This document shows positions 18,122 through 27,610 of a stretch of DNA of 64,000 bases, piece after piece. The first letter of the stretch is position 1, and every line of letters starts with the position of its first letter. This DNA is from Spirochaetales bacterium (GTDB lineage: Bacteria > Spirochaetota > Spirochaetia > Treponematales > Treponemataceae): NCBI GenBank assembly GCA_003252395.1, contig QKEL01000009.1:496001-560000 (forward strand), in the 5' to 3' direction. The notes below the pieces were generated by a model that was not told the DNA's origin, made no database searches, and worked only from the letters and a program-made list of their open reading frames with translations. Position numbers and translations under genes: made by a program.

Positions 18122-18937
18122 ATGGTACGTGGATGGTACACCGGCGCGAGCGGAATGAACGCCCAGCAGAACCGGCTCGACGCAATCTCGAACAATCTCG
18201 CGAACGTGGATACCACCAGCTACAAGCGCGATATCACGGTCAGCAAAAACTTTCCCGAGCTTCTCCTTCGGCGCATGGGCGACGACGGGGTCTACAAAAC
18301 CCCCTTCGGCTCCGCGGACGTCGCGCCGATCATCGGGAAAATAGGCTTAGGGGTAGAACTGAACGAGCTTTTTACCGATTTTTCCCAGGGTTCGTTCAAG
18401 CCGACGTCCGGCGATTCCGATATGGCCCTTGAAGGCAACGGGTTCTTCGCGGTGGAAACTCCCTACGGCGAGCGGTACACCAGAAACGGAAACTTCACCG
18501 TCGGCGTGGAAGGCTATCTCGAGACCAAGGAAGGCTATCCTGTCCTGGGGGAGAACGGCCGGCTATTCCTGCAGGGCCAGAAATTTACCGTGAATAAAAA
18601 CGGCGAGGTCTGGGTACGGCCCGTTTCCAATACCGACGCCGACCCGATCCTCCTCGATCGCATGAAACTCGTCAATTTCGAAAACGATCGCTACCTTTCC
18701 AAACAGGGCTCGAGCCTGTATAAGGACACGCCCGTATCCGGTCCCGCGCTCCCCGCGGAAGGTTCGTCCCGGCCCAGAATTCAACAGGGCTTCGTCGAGG
18801 CTTCCAACGTAAACGTGGTAAACGAAATGGTGCAAATGATCGAAGTTAACCGCGCCTACGAGGCAAACCAGAAGTCCATCCAGTCGGAAGACACGATGAT
18901 GCAAAAACTCTGGGGCGAAACCGTTCGCCTAAAATAA
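18122..18937 (+). CDS. flgF: Flagellar basal-body rod protein, FlgF/FlgG family
   Basis: A 271-residue axial protein. The N-terminal rod motif GMNAQQNRLDAISNNLANVDTT (residues 11-32) and the C-terminal heptad segment ending NEMVQMIEVNRAYEANQKSIQ form the coiled coil shared by rod and hook proteins. It is the first of two paralogues; the second is the better FlgG match, so this is likely the proximal rod protein FlgF (FlhO-like). A strong ribosome-binding site precedes the ATG. Confidence 0.88.
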   Translation: MVRGWYTGASGMNAQQNRLDAISNNLANVDTTSYKRDITVSKNFPELLLRRMGDDGVYKTPFGSADVAPIIGKIGLGVELNELFTDFSQGSFKPTSGDSDMALEGNGFFAVETPYGERYTRNGNFTVGVEGYLETKEGYPVLGENGRLFLQGQKFTVNKNGEVWVRPVSNTDADPILLDRMKLVNFENDRYLSKQGSSLYKDTPVSGPALPAEGSSRPRIQQGFVEASNVNVVNEMVQMIEVNRAYEANQKSIQSEDTMMQKLWGETVRLK

Positions 18938-18950
18938 GGGGATTGAATAA

Positions 18951-19745
18951 ATGGTAAGAAGCCTATGGACCGCGGCGACGGGAATGAACGGGCAGCAAGC
19001 GAATATCGATACCGTCGCGAATAACCTCGCCAACGTGAACACCACCGGGTTCAAGAAGCAGCGCACCGAATTCGAGGACCTTCTCTATCAGACCGTCAGG
19101 ACGGCCGGGACCCCCGCCACCGAGGATACCATTACCCCCGTGGGCGTTCAGATGGGCCACGGCGTTAAGGTCGCCTCGACGCTTCGCATGTTCGATCAGG
19201 GATCGCTCCAAAACACCGGAAATACCAGCGACGTCGCGATACAGGGCGAGGGCTTTTTCCGCGTCCTCCAATACGACGGCTCGTACGCCTATACCCGCGA
19301 CGGTTCCTTCAAGATCGACGCGGACCGGCAGCTCGTAACCTCCAACGGGCTGAAAGTCCTGCCGGAAATCACCTTCCCCGAAGGCTACCGGCAAGAAACG
19401 GTGAACATAAGCCAGGACGGGCGCGTATCGGTCCGGGTGGCGGACCTCGACGATCCCGTGGAAGTGGGGCAGATCGAGCTTTACCGCTTCGAGAATCCCG
19501 CGGGCCTTTCGGCGACGGGAGAGAACCTCTTTAAGCAAACCCCCGCGTCGGGAGAATCCATGACCGGACGGCCCGGTTTCAACGGATACGGGAAAACGAT
19601 ACATAAATTCCTCGAGATGTCGAACGTTTCCACCGTTAGCGAGATGGTGAACATGATCGTGGCCCAGCGGGCGTACGAGTTTAACTCCAAGGCGATCCAG
19701 ACCAGCGACAGCATGCTGCAGACCGCGGCGTCGCTCAAGCGCTGA
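18951..19745 (+). CDS. flgG: Flagellar distal rod protein FlgG
   Basis: A 264-residue protein with the FlgG N-terminus RSLWTAATGMNGQQANIDT, NNLANVNTTGFKK, and the C-terminus SEMVNMIVAQRAYEFNSKAIQTSD. Its length is typical for FlgG (about 260). It starts 13 bases after the flgF stop behind an AAGGGGA ribosome-binding site. It polymerises as the distal rod inside the periplasmic flagellar basal body. Confidence 0.94.
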   Translation: MVRSLWTAATGMNGQQANIDTVANNLANVNTTGFKKQRTEFEDLLYQTVRTAGTPATEDTITPVGVQMGHGVKVASTLRMFDQGSLQNTGNTSDVAIQGEGFFRVLQYDGSYAYTRDGSFKIDADRQLVTSNGLKVLPEITFPEGYRQETVNISQDGRVSVRVADLDDPVEVGQIELYRFENPAGLSATGENLFKQTPASGESMTGRPGFNGYGKTIHKFLEMSNVSTVSEMVNMIVAQRAYEFNSKAIQTSDSMLQTAASLKR

Positions 19746-19766
19746 CCCTAGGGAGAAGGCAGGACC

Positions 19767-20276
19767 ATGTCGGACTTTGTAGCGTCGGTTAGCGGCTTTT
19801 CGGGGATTACCCAAACGGGTTCCCTCCTGGCGAACAACGCGAAGGCGAAAGAAACGGAACGCCGTTTCGCGTCGCTGATGGACGGCGTATCGGCGGGTAT
19901 GGACGGGGCGTCCGGAACCCTTGCCGATACCCGGCTGAACGGGGACTATATCAGCTCCCTCGCGTACGATCCCCACACGCCCGCGAACCGGGCGGCCTCG
20001 GTCAGCGGGGCCGCGGCCAACGCGGGACAGTCCGGCACCATCGACAAGACGAGCAAACTGTACGAGCAGTCCATGGAACTCGAGTCCCTCGTCGTCAAGA
20101 TCATGCTCGATTCGATGAAGGGGACGGTCGTGAAAAGCGGGCTGGGCGGCAACACCGGCTTCGCCGCGAAAATGTACGAAGACATGCTATACGACGAATT
20201 GGCGCGCGATATGACGCGGAACGCGGGATTCGGCCTGGCTGACCAAATATACCTGCAGCTTTCCTCCGGGGAATAG
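19767..20276 (+). CDS. flgJ: Flagellar rod-binding protein (FlgJ N-terminal domain only)
   Basis: A 169-residue protein with the rod-binding domain: LESLVVKIMLDSMKGT, then a Gly-rich turn and YEDMLYDELARDMTRNAGFGLADQIYLQL. It has no muramidase domain, unlike enteric FlgJ, so peptidoglycan opening must be done by another enzyme. It follows flgG by 21 bases in the sigma-28 operon. Confidence 0.85.
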   Translation: MSDFVASVSGFSGITQTGSLLANNAKAKETERRFASLMDGVSAGMDGASGTLADTRLNGDYISSLAYDPHTPANRAASVSGAAANAGQSGTIDKTSKLYEQSMELESLVVKIMLDSMKGTVVKSGLGGNTGFAAKMYEDMLYDELARDMTRNAGFGLADQIYLQLSSGE

Positions 20277-20303
20277 GCCTAACTGGTACAAGATTTCGTT
20301 TCA

Positions 20304-20312
20304 TGATATACT
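20304..20312 (+). promoter_or_regulatory. Extended -10 promoter of hexokinase
   Basis: TGATATACT (TG-n-TATACT) is identical to the mrfA element. Here it lies 34 bases before the ATG, leaving room for an ordinary leader with an AAGAGG ribosome-binding site. Confidence 0.6.
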
Positions 20313-20346
20313 TTTTTTCGACAATAAGACCGAAAAGAGGTGTTTC

Positions 20347-21681
20347 ATGAATCCCAAGCACGCCGTCCACGCGTTTCTCGGCCGCAACGATTTTTCCGCA
20401 GGCGGTCCCGACGTAGATTCCGTAATCGAGACCATGATGTTCGATATAGAAGAGGGGCTCGTTCGCGATCCCTCGAATCCCCCGGGAGACGGGCCTTCGC
20501 TGGACATGATTCCCACCTGGGCGACCCCGCCCGAATCCGCGCCGAAAAACAAGAAAGTAATCGTTATCGACGCGGGCGGAACCAATTTCAGGTCCTGCCT
20601 CGTGTCCTTCGACGGCGACGGCAAACCCACGATCAGCGATATGCAAAAAACCGCCATGCCGGCCACCGACCGCGAGTATTCAAAAAAGGAATTCTTCGAG
20701 ACCATCGCCTCTTTTCTCGATCACGTTAAAAACAAGGCGGACCGCATCGGCTTTTGTTTCTCCTACGCCATGACCATCACGCCCGAGGGCGACGGAAAGG
20801 TAATCCAGTTTTCCAAGGAAATCAAGGCGAAAGAGGTAATCGGTTCCCTCGTGGGCGCGAGTCTCTCGGACGCGTTGGTCGCCAGGGGCTGGAACCGTCC
20901 GGAAAAAATCGTGCTCCTTAACGATACCACCGCTGCCTTGCTCGCGGGCGCTTCCGCGGCGACGGGCGGCAAGGCTTACGATTCGTACGTCGGCTTTATT
21001 CTCGGTACCGGCATGAACGCGGCGTATATCGAGTCGGGCGCCATCGCGAAGATCGCGGGCCTGCCCTTCAAGGCGCCGGATTCGCAAATAGTCGTCTGCG
21101 AATCGGGAAAATGCAATAAAATTCCCCGAAGCGCCTTCGATATCGCGCTCGATTCAACCACCAACTCCCCCGGGCTGTACGGCTACGAAAAGATGTGTTC
21201 CGGAGCCTATCTCGGCCCGCTCGGAAAGCTGGCCCTTACCCGCGCCGCCTCTGCCGGCCTTTTTAGCGCGCCCGTAAACGAGCGCCTCTCGAAACTCGAC
21301 GGCCTTGAGCTCAAGGACATGGATCAATTCTTTTACGGGCCGTACCGAACCGATACGAAACTCGGCGCCCTGCTCGCTTCGGGCACCGAAGAAGACCGTG
21401 AGAAAGCCTTCCGCTTGCTCGACGCCTTCGTGGAGCGCTCCGCGAGGCTCGCCGCGGCCAATATCGCCGCGGTAATCATAAAGAGCGGGAAGGGCAAGAA
21501 TCCCGCCCGCCCGGTGAGCGTTCTCTGCGAGGGAACGACCTTCCTCCGTACCCACAACCTCCGCGAGCGGGTAACCGGCTACCTGAACCGCGTTCTCACC
21601 GAAGAACGCGGCATCTGGTACGAAATCGTGACCATGGACAACGCGGTTACGCTCGGTTCAGCCGTAGCCGGGTTGATCTGA
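20347..21681 (+). CDS. hxk: Eukaryote-type hexokinase
   Basis: A 444-residue member of the hexokinase family common in eukaryotes and spirochaetes, not the short bacterial glucokinase. The phosphate-1 loop DAGGTNFR is at about residues 76-83. The small-domain sugar-binding segment LNDTTAALLAG is near 195, followed by GFILGTGMNAAYIE. It phosphorylates glucose for glycolysis and supplies glucose 6-phosphate upstream of GlgC. It has its own promoter after the flagellar operon. Confidence 0.92.
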   Translation: MNPKHAVHAFLGRNDFSAGGPDVDSVIETMMFDIEEGLVRDPSNPPGDGPSLDMIPTWATPPESAPKNKKVIVIDAGGTNFRSCLVSFDGDGKPTISDMQKTAMPATDREYSKKEFFETIASFLDHVKNKADRIGFCFSYAMTITPEGDGKVIQFSKEIKAKEVIGSLVGASLSDALVARGWNRPEKIVLLNDTTAALLAGASAATGGKAYDSYVGFILGTGMNAAYIESGAIAKIAGLPFKAPDSQIVVCESGKCNKIPRSAFDIALDSTTNSPGLYGYEKMCSGAYLGPLGKLALTRAASAGLFSAPVNERLSKLDGLELKDMDQFFYGPYRTDTKLGALLASGTEEDREKAFRLLDAFVERSARLAAANIAAVIIKSGKGKNPARPVSVLCEGTTFLRTHNLRERVTGYLNRVLTEERGIWYEIVTMDNAVTLGSAVAGLI

Positions 21682-21694
21682 CGGAGACTCATTC

Positions 21695-22864
21695 ATGACG
21701 ATCGTGGCGCTGTCTCTCGTGGCCATTCCCGTTCTCCTCATCGTCGCGCTGATGATGACCGACAAGGGCACGCGGGTCAAGGAATTTTTCCGCTTCGCCA
21801 TGACCGGGCTGGATTCCGGTTTCTCCCTTCCGCAAATCATGATGCTTGGGAAAATCGGAAAAACGGCCGGACTCGAGGACCTGACCACCCTCTTCTGGTC
21901 CGTTCCGGCGCTGGATTCGTGCATTTCCAATATCGTTCAGATAACGAAAAGCACGGGCACCGAGAACGAGGCCTCCAACCAGAAGATACTCACGCAGCTT
22001 TACGATTACCGAACGAAGATAGAGCTTGAGCAATCCCAAAAAAGGCACGGCCTCGACTCGACCAGGGATATCTCCGTGGGTCAGCGCGTCAGGATCCTCC
22101 TTCGCGGCATCGGGCTTTTCAGCTCCAAAGTGATCAGGAACGGCCCCCGTCATCTCGTGCTCGAGTATCCCATGGGTACCCGAGTTCCCGGCACGTCCAT
22201 CGAGTGGGTCAACAAAAAAATATCGGTATACTTTTGGAGACAGGACGACGCCGGATACGTTTTCGATACGGCCGTCGTTCCCGATCCCTCCGGCTCCAAT
22301 AATGCCGTGCTTCACCTGGCCCATTCCTATATGCTTATACGCTCGCAAAAACGGCGTTCCATTCGGGTAAAATGCTCGATTTACGCGCAGCTATATATCT
22401 TTCGACCGGGAGATCCCATCGATAGCGCGCTGGAGCCCGAACCCGGCATGAAATGCCTTTTAGAGGACCTTTCCGAGGACGGCGCCATGATCCTTATCGG
22501 CGGCAAAGCCGAGAAGGGCATGAAGATAAAGCTGCAATTCATGCTCCGCGACGTGCTGATCGTTATGTGCGGGAGCATCAAGGCGGTCGATTTTAACCGA
22601 GAAACCAACCAGTCCCGCATCCATTTCGAGAGCAACGAGCTGAATCCCCGAATGAGGAACGCGGTGCTCACCTTCGTGTACAACGTGCTTCCCCAGGAAG
22701 AAAAGGAAGAGCTGGACGCCATCCGATTGAGCGAGGAAGACGGTATTCTCGACGCGGAATCCGCGGAACCGGATTCGTCCGGAACCACCGCTTTGGGACC
22801 GGACGTGGACAAGCTGGAAAACATGCCGGATTTACCGGATTTTGCCGAAAGGAGTCCTTTATGA
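21695..22864 (+). CDS. PilZ-domain c-di-GMP-binding membrane protein
   Basis: A 389-residue protein with an N-terminal membrane helix (residues 2-22). A central domain of about 90 residues precedes a PilZ domain whose two c-di-GMP signatures are visible: RSQKRRSIR from about residue 216, and DLSEDGAMI near 258. The C-terminal tail is acidic. Location next to flagellar genes suggests a c-di-GMP effector of motility, which is inference. It starts 13 bases after hexokinase and its stop overlaps the next ATG. Confidence 0.85.
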   Translation: MTIVALSLVAIPVLLIVALMMTDKGTRVKEFFRFAMTGLDSGFSLPQIMMLGKIGKTAGLEDLTTLFWSVPALDSCISNIVQITKSTGTENEASNQKILTQLYDYRTKIELEQSQKRHGLDSTRDISVGQRVRILLRGIGLFSSKVIRNGPRHLVLEYPMGTRVPGTSIEWVNKKISVYFWRQDDAGYVFDTAVVPDPSGSNNAVLHLAHSYMLIRSQKRRSIRVKCSIYAQLYIFRPGDPIDSALEPEPGMKCLLEDLSEDGAMILIGGKAEKGMKIKLQFMLRDVLIVMCGSIKAVDFNRETNQSRIHFESNELNPRMRNAVLTFVYNVLPQEEKEELDAIRLSEEDGILDAESAEPDSSGTTALGPDVDKLENMPDLPDFAERSPL

Positions 22865-24063
22865 TCACGCGATTCGATTCAAAGGCACGAGCGCTCGTCT
22901 TGGCCTTTCTTTCCTTCCTTTCCGTTCCCGGCCTTTTCGGTCAATCGCCCGACCCCGTCATACTCTCCTATCAGCGTAATTTCATTCGCGCCAGCATGAG
23001 CACCAAAATCGAGCTTTTGGGCGACGCGACGAGGATAACGACCATCAATATGGCGCCGCTTTTCAACGATGCCTTCGATTTCGTTTTGCAGTACCGTCCG
23101 GTACTCGGCAATGACAGCCAATTGATCGATCTGGCGGTCATGGCCGCGTCGAAATGCGGTCAATGGAACGATCCTTCCATTTTACCGAAAGTCCTGAAAA
23201 CCTTTCTCGAATATCCGGATTCCCGCGTGAGAATCGCCTGTTTGGAGACCTTCGCCGCGCTTTCACCCGGAAAGGCCGAGGACATAAAGCCCCTGAACGA
23301 TTGGTTCGGTTCGCAGTTAGGCGCCGCTCCCTCGGGCGGGGATTCGGCGACCCTAATCGCCTGCGCCAAAACGCTGGGAAAGATCGGGAGCGGCACCTCT
23401 TTTTCGGTTCTATTCAAGGCCGCAACCTCTCCCTTGGATTCAGGCCTCGTTCTCGCTTCCAAAAAGGCGATCAATTCGTTAAAGGACGGATACGCGGACC
23501 AAATCTTGGGCATTTTCGCCTCTCGCAAGCTACAAGACTCGTACGCGGCCTTCGCCCTTTCCCGAGAACGGACCGATCTGCCTACGGAAACCCGGGGCAC
23601 CATCGCCCAGTCGGCTTTTTCGCTTGCCCTCGAATCGGTGGCGACCGCGAAGGGAGCGGAGGCTCAGACGGGCAAGAACCTGCTCGCCGAATCGCTTGAG
23701 GCGCTGACGGAACTGTCGTGGTCACCGTCCTCGCCCGAGGTGGTTAAGTACTTTTATCAAGTACAGGGCGACTATAAAAACGGAAACGCCGACGTGGCGG
23801 CCCTCATTCCCGTGATTCGGGCAATGGGATCGCTGGGCACTACCGAGTCGGCGCAAGCCCTGTCCATTTTCCTCGGATTGCTCAATTCCGAAACCGAACA
23901 GAAAAAAACATATAACGAGCAATTGATGCTCGCCATAATCCAGGCGTTGGGAGACCTTGGAGACAAGACGGCGTTTGACTATCTCCTGTACGTTGGCTAC
24001 CTGGACTATCCCGAAACCGTGAAAAAGGCCTCTCGCGACGCGCTCGCGAGGTTGCAGTGGTAG
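22861..24063 (+). CDS. Secreted HEAT-like repeat protein
   Basis: A 400-residue protein with an N-terminal signal peptide (about residues 1-27, cleavage after GLFGQ). The rest is almost wholly alpha-helical, with recurrent helix pairs such as RIACLETFAALSPG and LIACAKTLGKIGS, typical of HEAT repeats. Such proteins act as periplasmic scaffolds, but no partner is evident. Its ATG overlaps the PilZ gene's stop, and its 3' end overlaps comEC. Confidence 0.7.
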   Translation: MITRFDSKARALVLAFLSFLSVPGLFGQSPDPVILSYQRNFIRASMSTKIELLGDATRITTINMAPLFNDAFDFVLQYRPVLGNDSQLIDLAVMAASKCGQWNDPSILPKVLKTFLEYPDSRVRIACLETFAALSPGKAEDIKPLNDWFGSQLGAAPSGGDSATLIACAKTLGKIGSGTSFSVLFKAATSPLDSGLVLASKKAINSLKDGYADQILGIFASRKLQDSYAAFALSRERTDLPTETRGTIAQSAFSLALESVATAKGAEAQTGKNLLAESLEALTELSWSPSSPEVVKYFYQVQGDYKNGNADVAALIPVIRAMGSLGTTESAQALSIFLGLLNSETEQKKTYNEQLMLAIIQALGDLGDKTAFDYLLYVGYLDYPETVKKASRDALARLQW

Positions 24064-25571
24064 GAAAAAAGCACTATTTCCCCTTTCTTTTAGCGTTCGG
24101 TTCCTTTTCCGGCTTCATTGCCGCTAACGCAATAAAGCCGGATGGGTTCGCCTCCTTCATCGTTTTTTCGTTTCTCGCCGCGGCTTTAATCGCGGTCAAT
24201 GCCGCGCGAACCCGCGAAATACGCGCGAGCGCGGCCCTCATCGTCCTTGCCGGCGCGTGCGCGGGACTGTGCGCGTATCAAGCGCGCTCCCTTTCGGAAG
24301 CAAATCCGATTACCCTCGCTGAAATCTCAAAGGTCATAACCGTAGATTGCGTCGTGTCCGGTGAGCCCCAATCCTTCGGATCGGATGGAAGGCGCATTCC
24401 GGTGCGGTTAAGGCGCGTTACCACCGCGGACGGCTACCGGTACAGCGCCTCGGGCAACGCGTCGGTCATACTCCCGGAACCGTACGCGTTGGGCAATATG
24501 CCCGGCCGGGCGACCCTGGCGGGGCAATACGCCATCGGTAAGGGCTTACGCACGGAATTTTCTGGCCGGTTTCTCGCGGAGCGAAACGGCTCGGGAACGC
24601 TTTTCATCGCGAACGCCTGGGACGGGAACGGGACCAGCCCCGGGGCGGATGCGGGCGTTCGCCTTTCTCTACGCCATTCCCTGATCCGCGCAATCATGTC
24701 ACGCGGGGCGACGGGCGGTTTGCTTTTGGCGCTCCTTTCCGGAAATCGCGAATACCTCGAAGGGGGATTGGCCGACGCCTTTCGCGAAGCGGGGCTTTCG
24801 CATATTCTCGCGCTTTCCGGCATGCACCTCAGTATAATCGGCCTCCTGGTCCTCCGGTTCGGCCGCGGAATGGCCGGAGAGCGATTTTCGATACGGCTAT
24901 CCCTAATCGCGATCGTTTTTTTCGTATGGTTTGCCGGTCCCTCCCCGTCGTTGATTCGGGCGGTCCTGATGGCATTCCTCCTTTTCGCGGCCAAATCGCT
25001 CGGGCTCACCGTTTCGCCCCTCGCGGTCCTGGCTTTCTCGGCGTCCGTCCAGCTATTTCTCCTTCCGCTCGACGCGGTTTCGCCAGCCTTCGCGCTTTCG
25101 TACGGAGCCCTCGCGGGCATACTTTCCCTTTCCGGCCCCCTTACCGCTCTTTTACCGTCGGTAATCCCGCTGCCTCTCAGAAGCTGCTTGAGCGCCTCGA
25201 TCGGGGCGCAACTAGCGACCGTCGGGTACGCCGCGGCGGTATTCGGTTCATTCGTTCCCTGCGGGTTTCTCGCCGCCGTTGCGGTCGGCCCCTTGGCGAC
25301 GCTTTTCCTTTCGAGCGGAATCGTTTGGGTCGCCCTCTACGCCGTATCTCCCGCGATAGGAATCGCCGCCTTCCCGGTTATGGAATTCCAATACCGGATC
25401 ATCGCGCGGATCGTCAGGCTCTTCGCCTCCTTTCCCTCATTCCAAACCAAGGACTTGTCCGGCATTCTGCTCACCGTTATAATATCATTCGCTTCGGCGG
25501 CGTTTATCCTCGCCGCCCATCACGTGACCCGGAAGGGGAGGCTACCCGATGCCGGTTTTGCCGGATTATGA
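24057..25571 (+). CDS. comEC: ComEC/Rec2-family DNA-uptake channel lacking the nuclease domain
   Basis: A 504-residue polytopic membrane protein. An N-terminal helix pair and OB-like extracellular segment (about 80-200) precede the ComEC competence core with the hallmark HILALSGMHLSIIG (about 245-258). At least seven hydrophobic segments follow. The C-terminal metallo-beta-lactamase domain of full-length ComEC (about 750 residues) is absent. The GTG start lies within the HEAT gene's 3' end. Its 3' end overlaps rsmA by 23 bases. Whether it imports DNA is unknown. Confidence 0.85.
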   Translation: MVGKKHYFPFLLAFGSFSGFIAANAIKPDGFASFIVFSFLAAALIAVNAARTREIRASAALIVLAGACAGLCAYQARSLSEANPITLAEISKVITVDCVVSGEPQSFGSDGRRIPVRLRRVTTADGYRYSASGNASVILPEPYALGNMPGRATLAGQYAIGKGLRTEFSGRFLAERNGSGTLFIANAWDGNGTSPGADAGVRLSLRHSLIRAIMSRGATGGLLLALLSGNREYLEGGLADAFREAGLSHILALSGMHLSIIGLLVLRFGRGMAGERFSIRLSLIAIVFFVWFAGPSPSLIRAVLMAFLLFAAKSLGLTVSPLAVLAFSASVQLFLLPLDAVSPAFALSYGALAGILSLSGPLTALLPSVIPLPLRSCLSASIGAQLATVGYAAAVFGSFVPCGFLAAVAVGPLATLFLSSGIVWVALYAVSPAIGIAAFPVMEFQYRIIARIVRLFASFPSFQTKDLSGILLTVIISFASAAFILAAHHVTRKGRLPDAGFAGL

Positions 25572-26439
25572 TTCACCCACGGCCCTTAAAAAATTCCTCG
25601 ATGACCGGGGAATGGCCATGCAGAAAAAATTCGGCCAAAATTTCATGGTCAACCGGTCTCACCGAAATCGCCTCGTCGATGCCCTCCGCCTTGAACCCGA
25701 TATGGCGGTCTGGGAAATCGGGCCGGGGCTCGGCGCCATAACCGAAGAACTGCTCAATCGCGGCGCCCGACTGTCCGTTTTCGAGATAGACCGGGGCTTC
25801 GCCGCCGTTCTGCGGGATATTTTCGCCGATCGAGAACGGTTTACGCTTATCGAAGGCGACGTGCTCAAGACCTGGAAACGGGCCGCTTCGGAAGGGGTGC
25901 CGCCCCGACTGTTCGGCAACTTACCCTATAATATCGCCGCGACGATCATCGCCGATACCATTTCCGCCGGCGTGCGATTCGAGCGTTCTGTTTTTACCGT
26001 TCAGAAGGAAGTCGCGCTCCGCATGGCCGCCGTGCCTTCCAGCGAGGATTATTCTTCGTTTTCCGTGCTATGCCAGTGGGCGTATAAGGTTACGCCGCTT
26101 ATGGACTTGGCGGCTGGCTCCTTTTGGCCTAGACCTAACGTTACGTCGAAAGCGGTAGCCCTGGACCGACGCGGGGACTGGCCCTCGTGCGAGTCTCCGG
26201 CACTGTTTATGTCGCTGCTTCGGGGCCTTTTTTCCTCGCGAAGAAAAACCATCAAGAATAACCTAACGCCGTGGCTGGGCGCTGGTTCGCGGCTCGCTCC
26301 CGGCTCAGAGCCGCAGGAAATCATGGAGCGATGCTTTGAGCGCACGGGGATTCAACCCCTCGCGAGGGCGGAAACCCTCTCCGTGGAAGACTTCCTTCGC
26401 TTCTCGGACGCGCTGTACGAACTCGGGGTAACGCCGTGA
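25549..26439 (+). CDS. rsmA: 16S rRNA dimethyladenosine transferase RsmA (KsgA)
   Basis: A 296-residue class I methyltransferase. It has the KsgA opening KKFGQNFMVN (about residues 26-35), SAM motif I IGPGLGAITEELL (about 56-68) and the catalytic NLPYNIAA (about 124-131). It dimethylates two adjacent adenines near the 3' end of 16S rRNA. The ATG at 25549 agrees with the family's pre-motif helix and overlaps comEC. Confidence 0.95.
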   Translation: MPVLPDYDSPTALKKFLDDRGMAMQKKFGQNFMVNRSHRNRLVDALRLEPDMAVWEIGPGLGAITEELLNRGARLSVFEIDRGFAAVLRDIFADRERFTLIEGDVLKTWKRAASEGVPPRLFGNLPYNIAATIIADTISAGVRFERSVFTVQKEVALRMAAVPSSEDYSSFSVLCQWAYKVTPLMDLAAGSFWPRPNVTSKAVALDRRGDWPSCESPALFMSLLRGLFSSRRKTIKNNLTPWLGAGSRLAPGSEPQEIMERCFERTGIQPLARAETLSVEDFLRFSDALYELGVTP

Positions 26440-27128
26440 GTATCGCGGAAAATCTCGAACGCGTAACGGCTTCCGTTCGCGAGGCGGAGCTGAAGGCCGG
26501 CAGAAAGCCCGGTTCCGTCGAGCTTCTCGCCGTAAGTAAATTTAACCCGGCGGAATCGGTGCTGGCGGCCCTTCGCGCGGGCCAATGCCTTTTCGGGGAA
26601 AACCGCGTTCAGGAAGCGCGCGAGAAATTCGAAGGCCTCCGCCGCGACAATCCCGCGCTTCGCCTCCATTTGATCGGAACCCTGCAAAGAAACAAGGTGC
26701 GCCACATTCTCCCCATGGTGGAATGCGTCCAGTCGGTCGATCGGGTCGAGCTGTTATCGGAAATCGGGAAACGGGCCGCCGAAACCAAAAAAAGCGTGGA
26801 CGTACTGTTCGAGTTTCACACCGGGGAACAGTCGAAGGCCGGCTTTCCCGACGAAACAAGCCTTTTGAAGGCGATAGACCTCCTGGCCGGGATGGAATAC
26901 GTACGGTGCAGGGGGCTCATGACCATGGCTCCGTGGTCGACCGATGAGAAAGCCGTTCGCGCGTCTTTCCGCGCCCTCGCCGCGATGGGAGAGTCCTGTT
27001 CCCGGCGTTATCCGAATCTGGACTTTTCGACCCTTTCCATGGGCATGTCGGGGGATTACCGGATCGCGATAGAGGAAGGCTCAACCTTGATCAGGATCGG
27101 TACGGCGATTTTCGGAGAAAGAACGTGA
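26436..27128 (+). CDS. yggS: YggS/PLPBP-family pyridoxal-phosphate homeostasis protein
   Basis: A 230-residue single-domain TIM-barrel PLP protein. It has the PLP lysine in LLAVSKFNP (about residue 35), FGENRVQEA, and the C-terminal phosphate-binding LSMGMSGDYRIAIEEGSTLIRIGTAIFG. The family buffers intracellular PLP and has no established catalytic activity. The GTG start overlaps the rsmA stop. Confidence 0.93.
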   Translation: MSIAENLERVTASVREAELKAGRKPGSVELLAVSKFNPAESVLAALRAGQCLFGENRVQEAREKFEGLRRDNPALRLHLIGTLQRNKVRHILPMVECVQSVDRVELLSEIGKRAAETKKSVDVLFEFHTGEQSKAGFPDETSLLKAIDLLAGMEYVRCRGLMTMAPWSTDEKAVRASFRALAAMGESCSRRYPNLDFSTLSMGMSGDYRIAIEEGSTLIRIGTAIFGERT

Positions 27129-27610
27129 ACAATCCCGGCCGACGTTTCCTTCTATTCGTCGTCCTCGCCTGTTTCCTTTTCCCCGCGTCGGGGCAAACGG
27201 CTTCCCAGGGGCCTGACGACGGCGTCCCCGTCCCCTACGGTCCGGCGGAATTTCCCGACTGGCAAAAGGACCTCAGGCGCGCTGAAATCATTTCTTTCGG
27301 CGCGCTGCCCTTCGTGACGTTCATGGCCTCCGTCTATTACGACGTCTTTCGGTACTATGATCATGGTCAAGACGAGGCATATCTTCCGTGGCCGCTGAAG
27401 AAGCAGAATATCGCGGTACCCTTCTCGGAAAGCGAACAGAAAAACGTTTTTTTCGCGGCCGTCGGCATTTCCGTCGGGGTGGCGGTTTTTGACTTTGCCT
27501 GGCATTCCGTCGGCCGCCTCCGATCGCGGGGCATACGGGACCGGGAAATAAGAAGACGCCCAAAACCGATACAGATTTCCCCCCTCCCCGAGGATAATCC
27601 CGATGAGTGA
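27125..27610 (+). CDS. Small secreted/membrane protein of unknown function
   Basis: A 161-residue protein with a signal-peptide-like N-terminus (about 7-23), a hydrophobic helix around residues 55-70 (ISFGALPFVTFMASVYYD), a second around 105-122, and a basic C-terminus rich in Arg. I recognise it only as resembling a treponemal conserved hypothetical. The GTG start overlaps yggS, and its 3' end overlaps the next gene by eight bases, so it is translationally linked to both. Confidence 0.7.
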   Translation: MNNPGRRFLLFVVLACFLFPASGQTASQGPDDGVPVPYGPAEFPDWQKDLRRAEIISFGALPFVTFMASVYYDVFRYYDHGQDEAYLPWPLKKQNIAVPFSESEQKNVFFAAVGISVGVAVFDFAWHSVGRLRSRGIRDREIRRRPKPIQISPLPEDNPDE

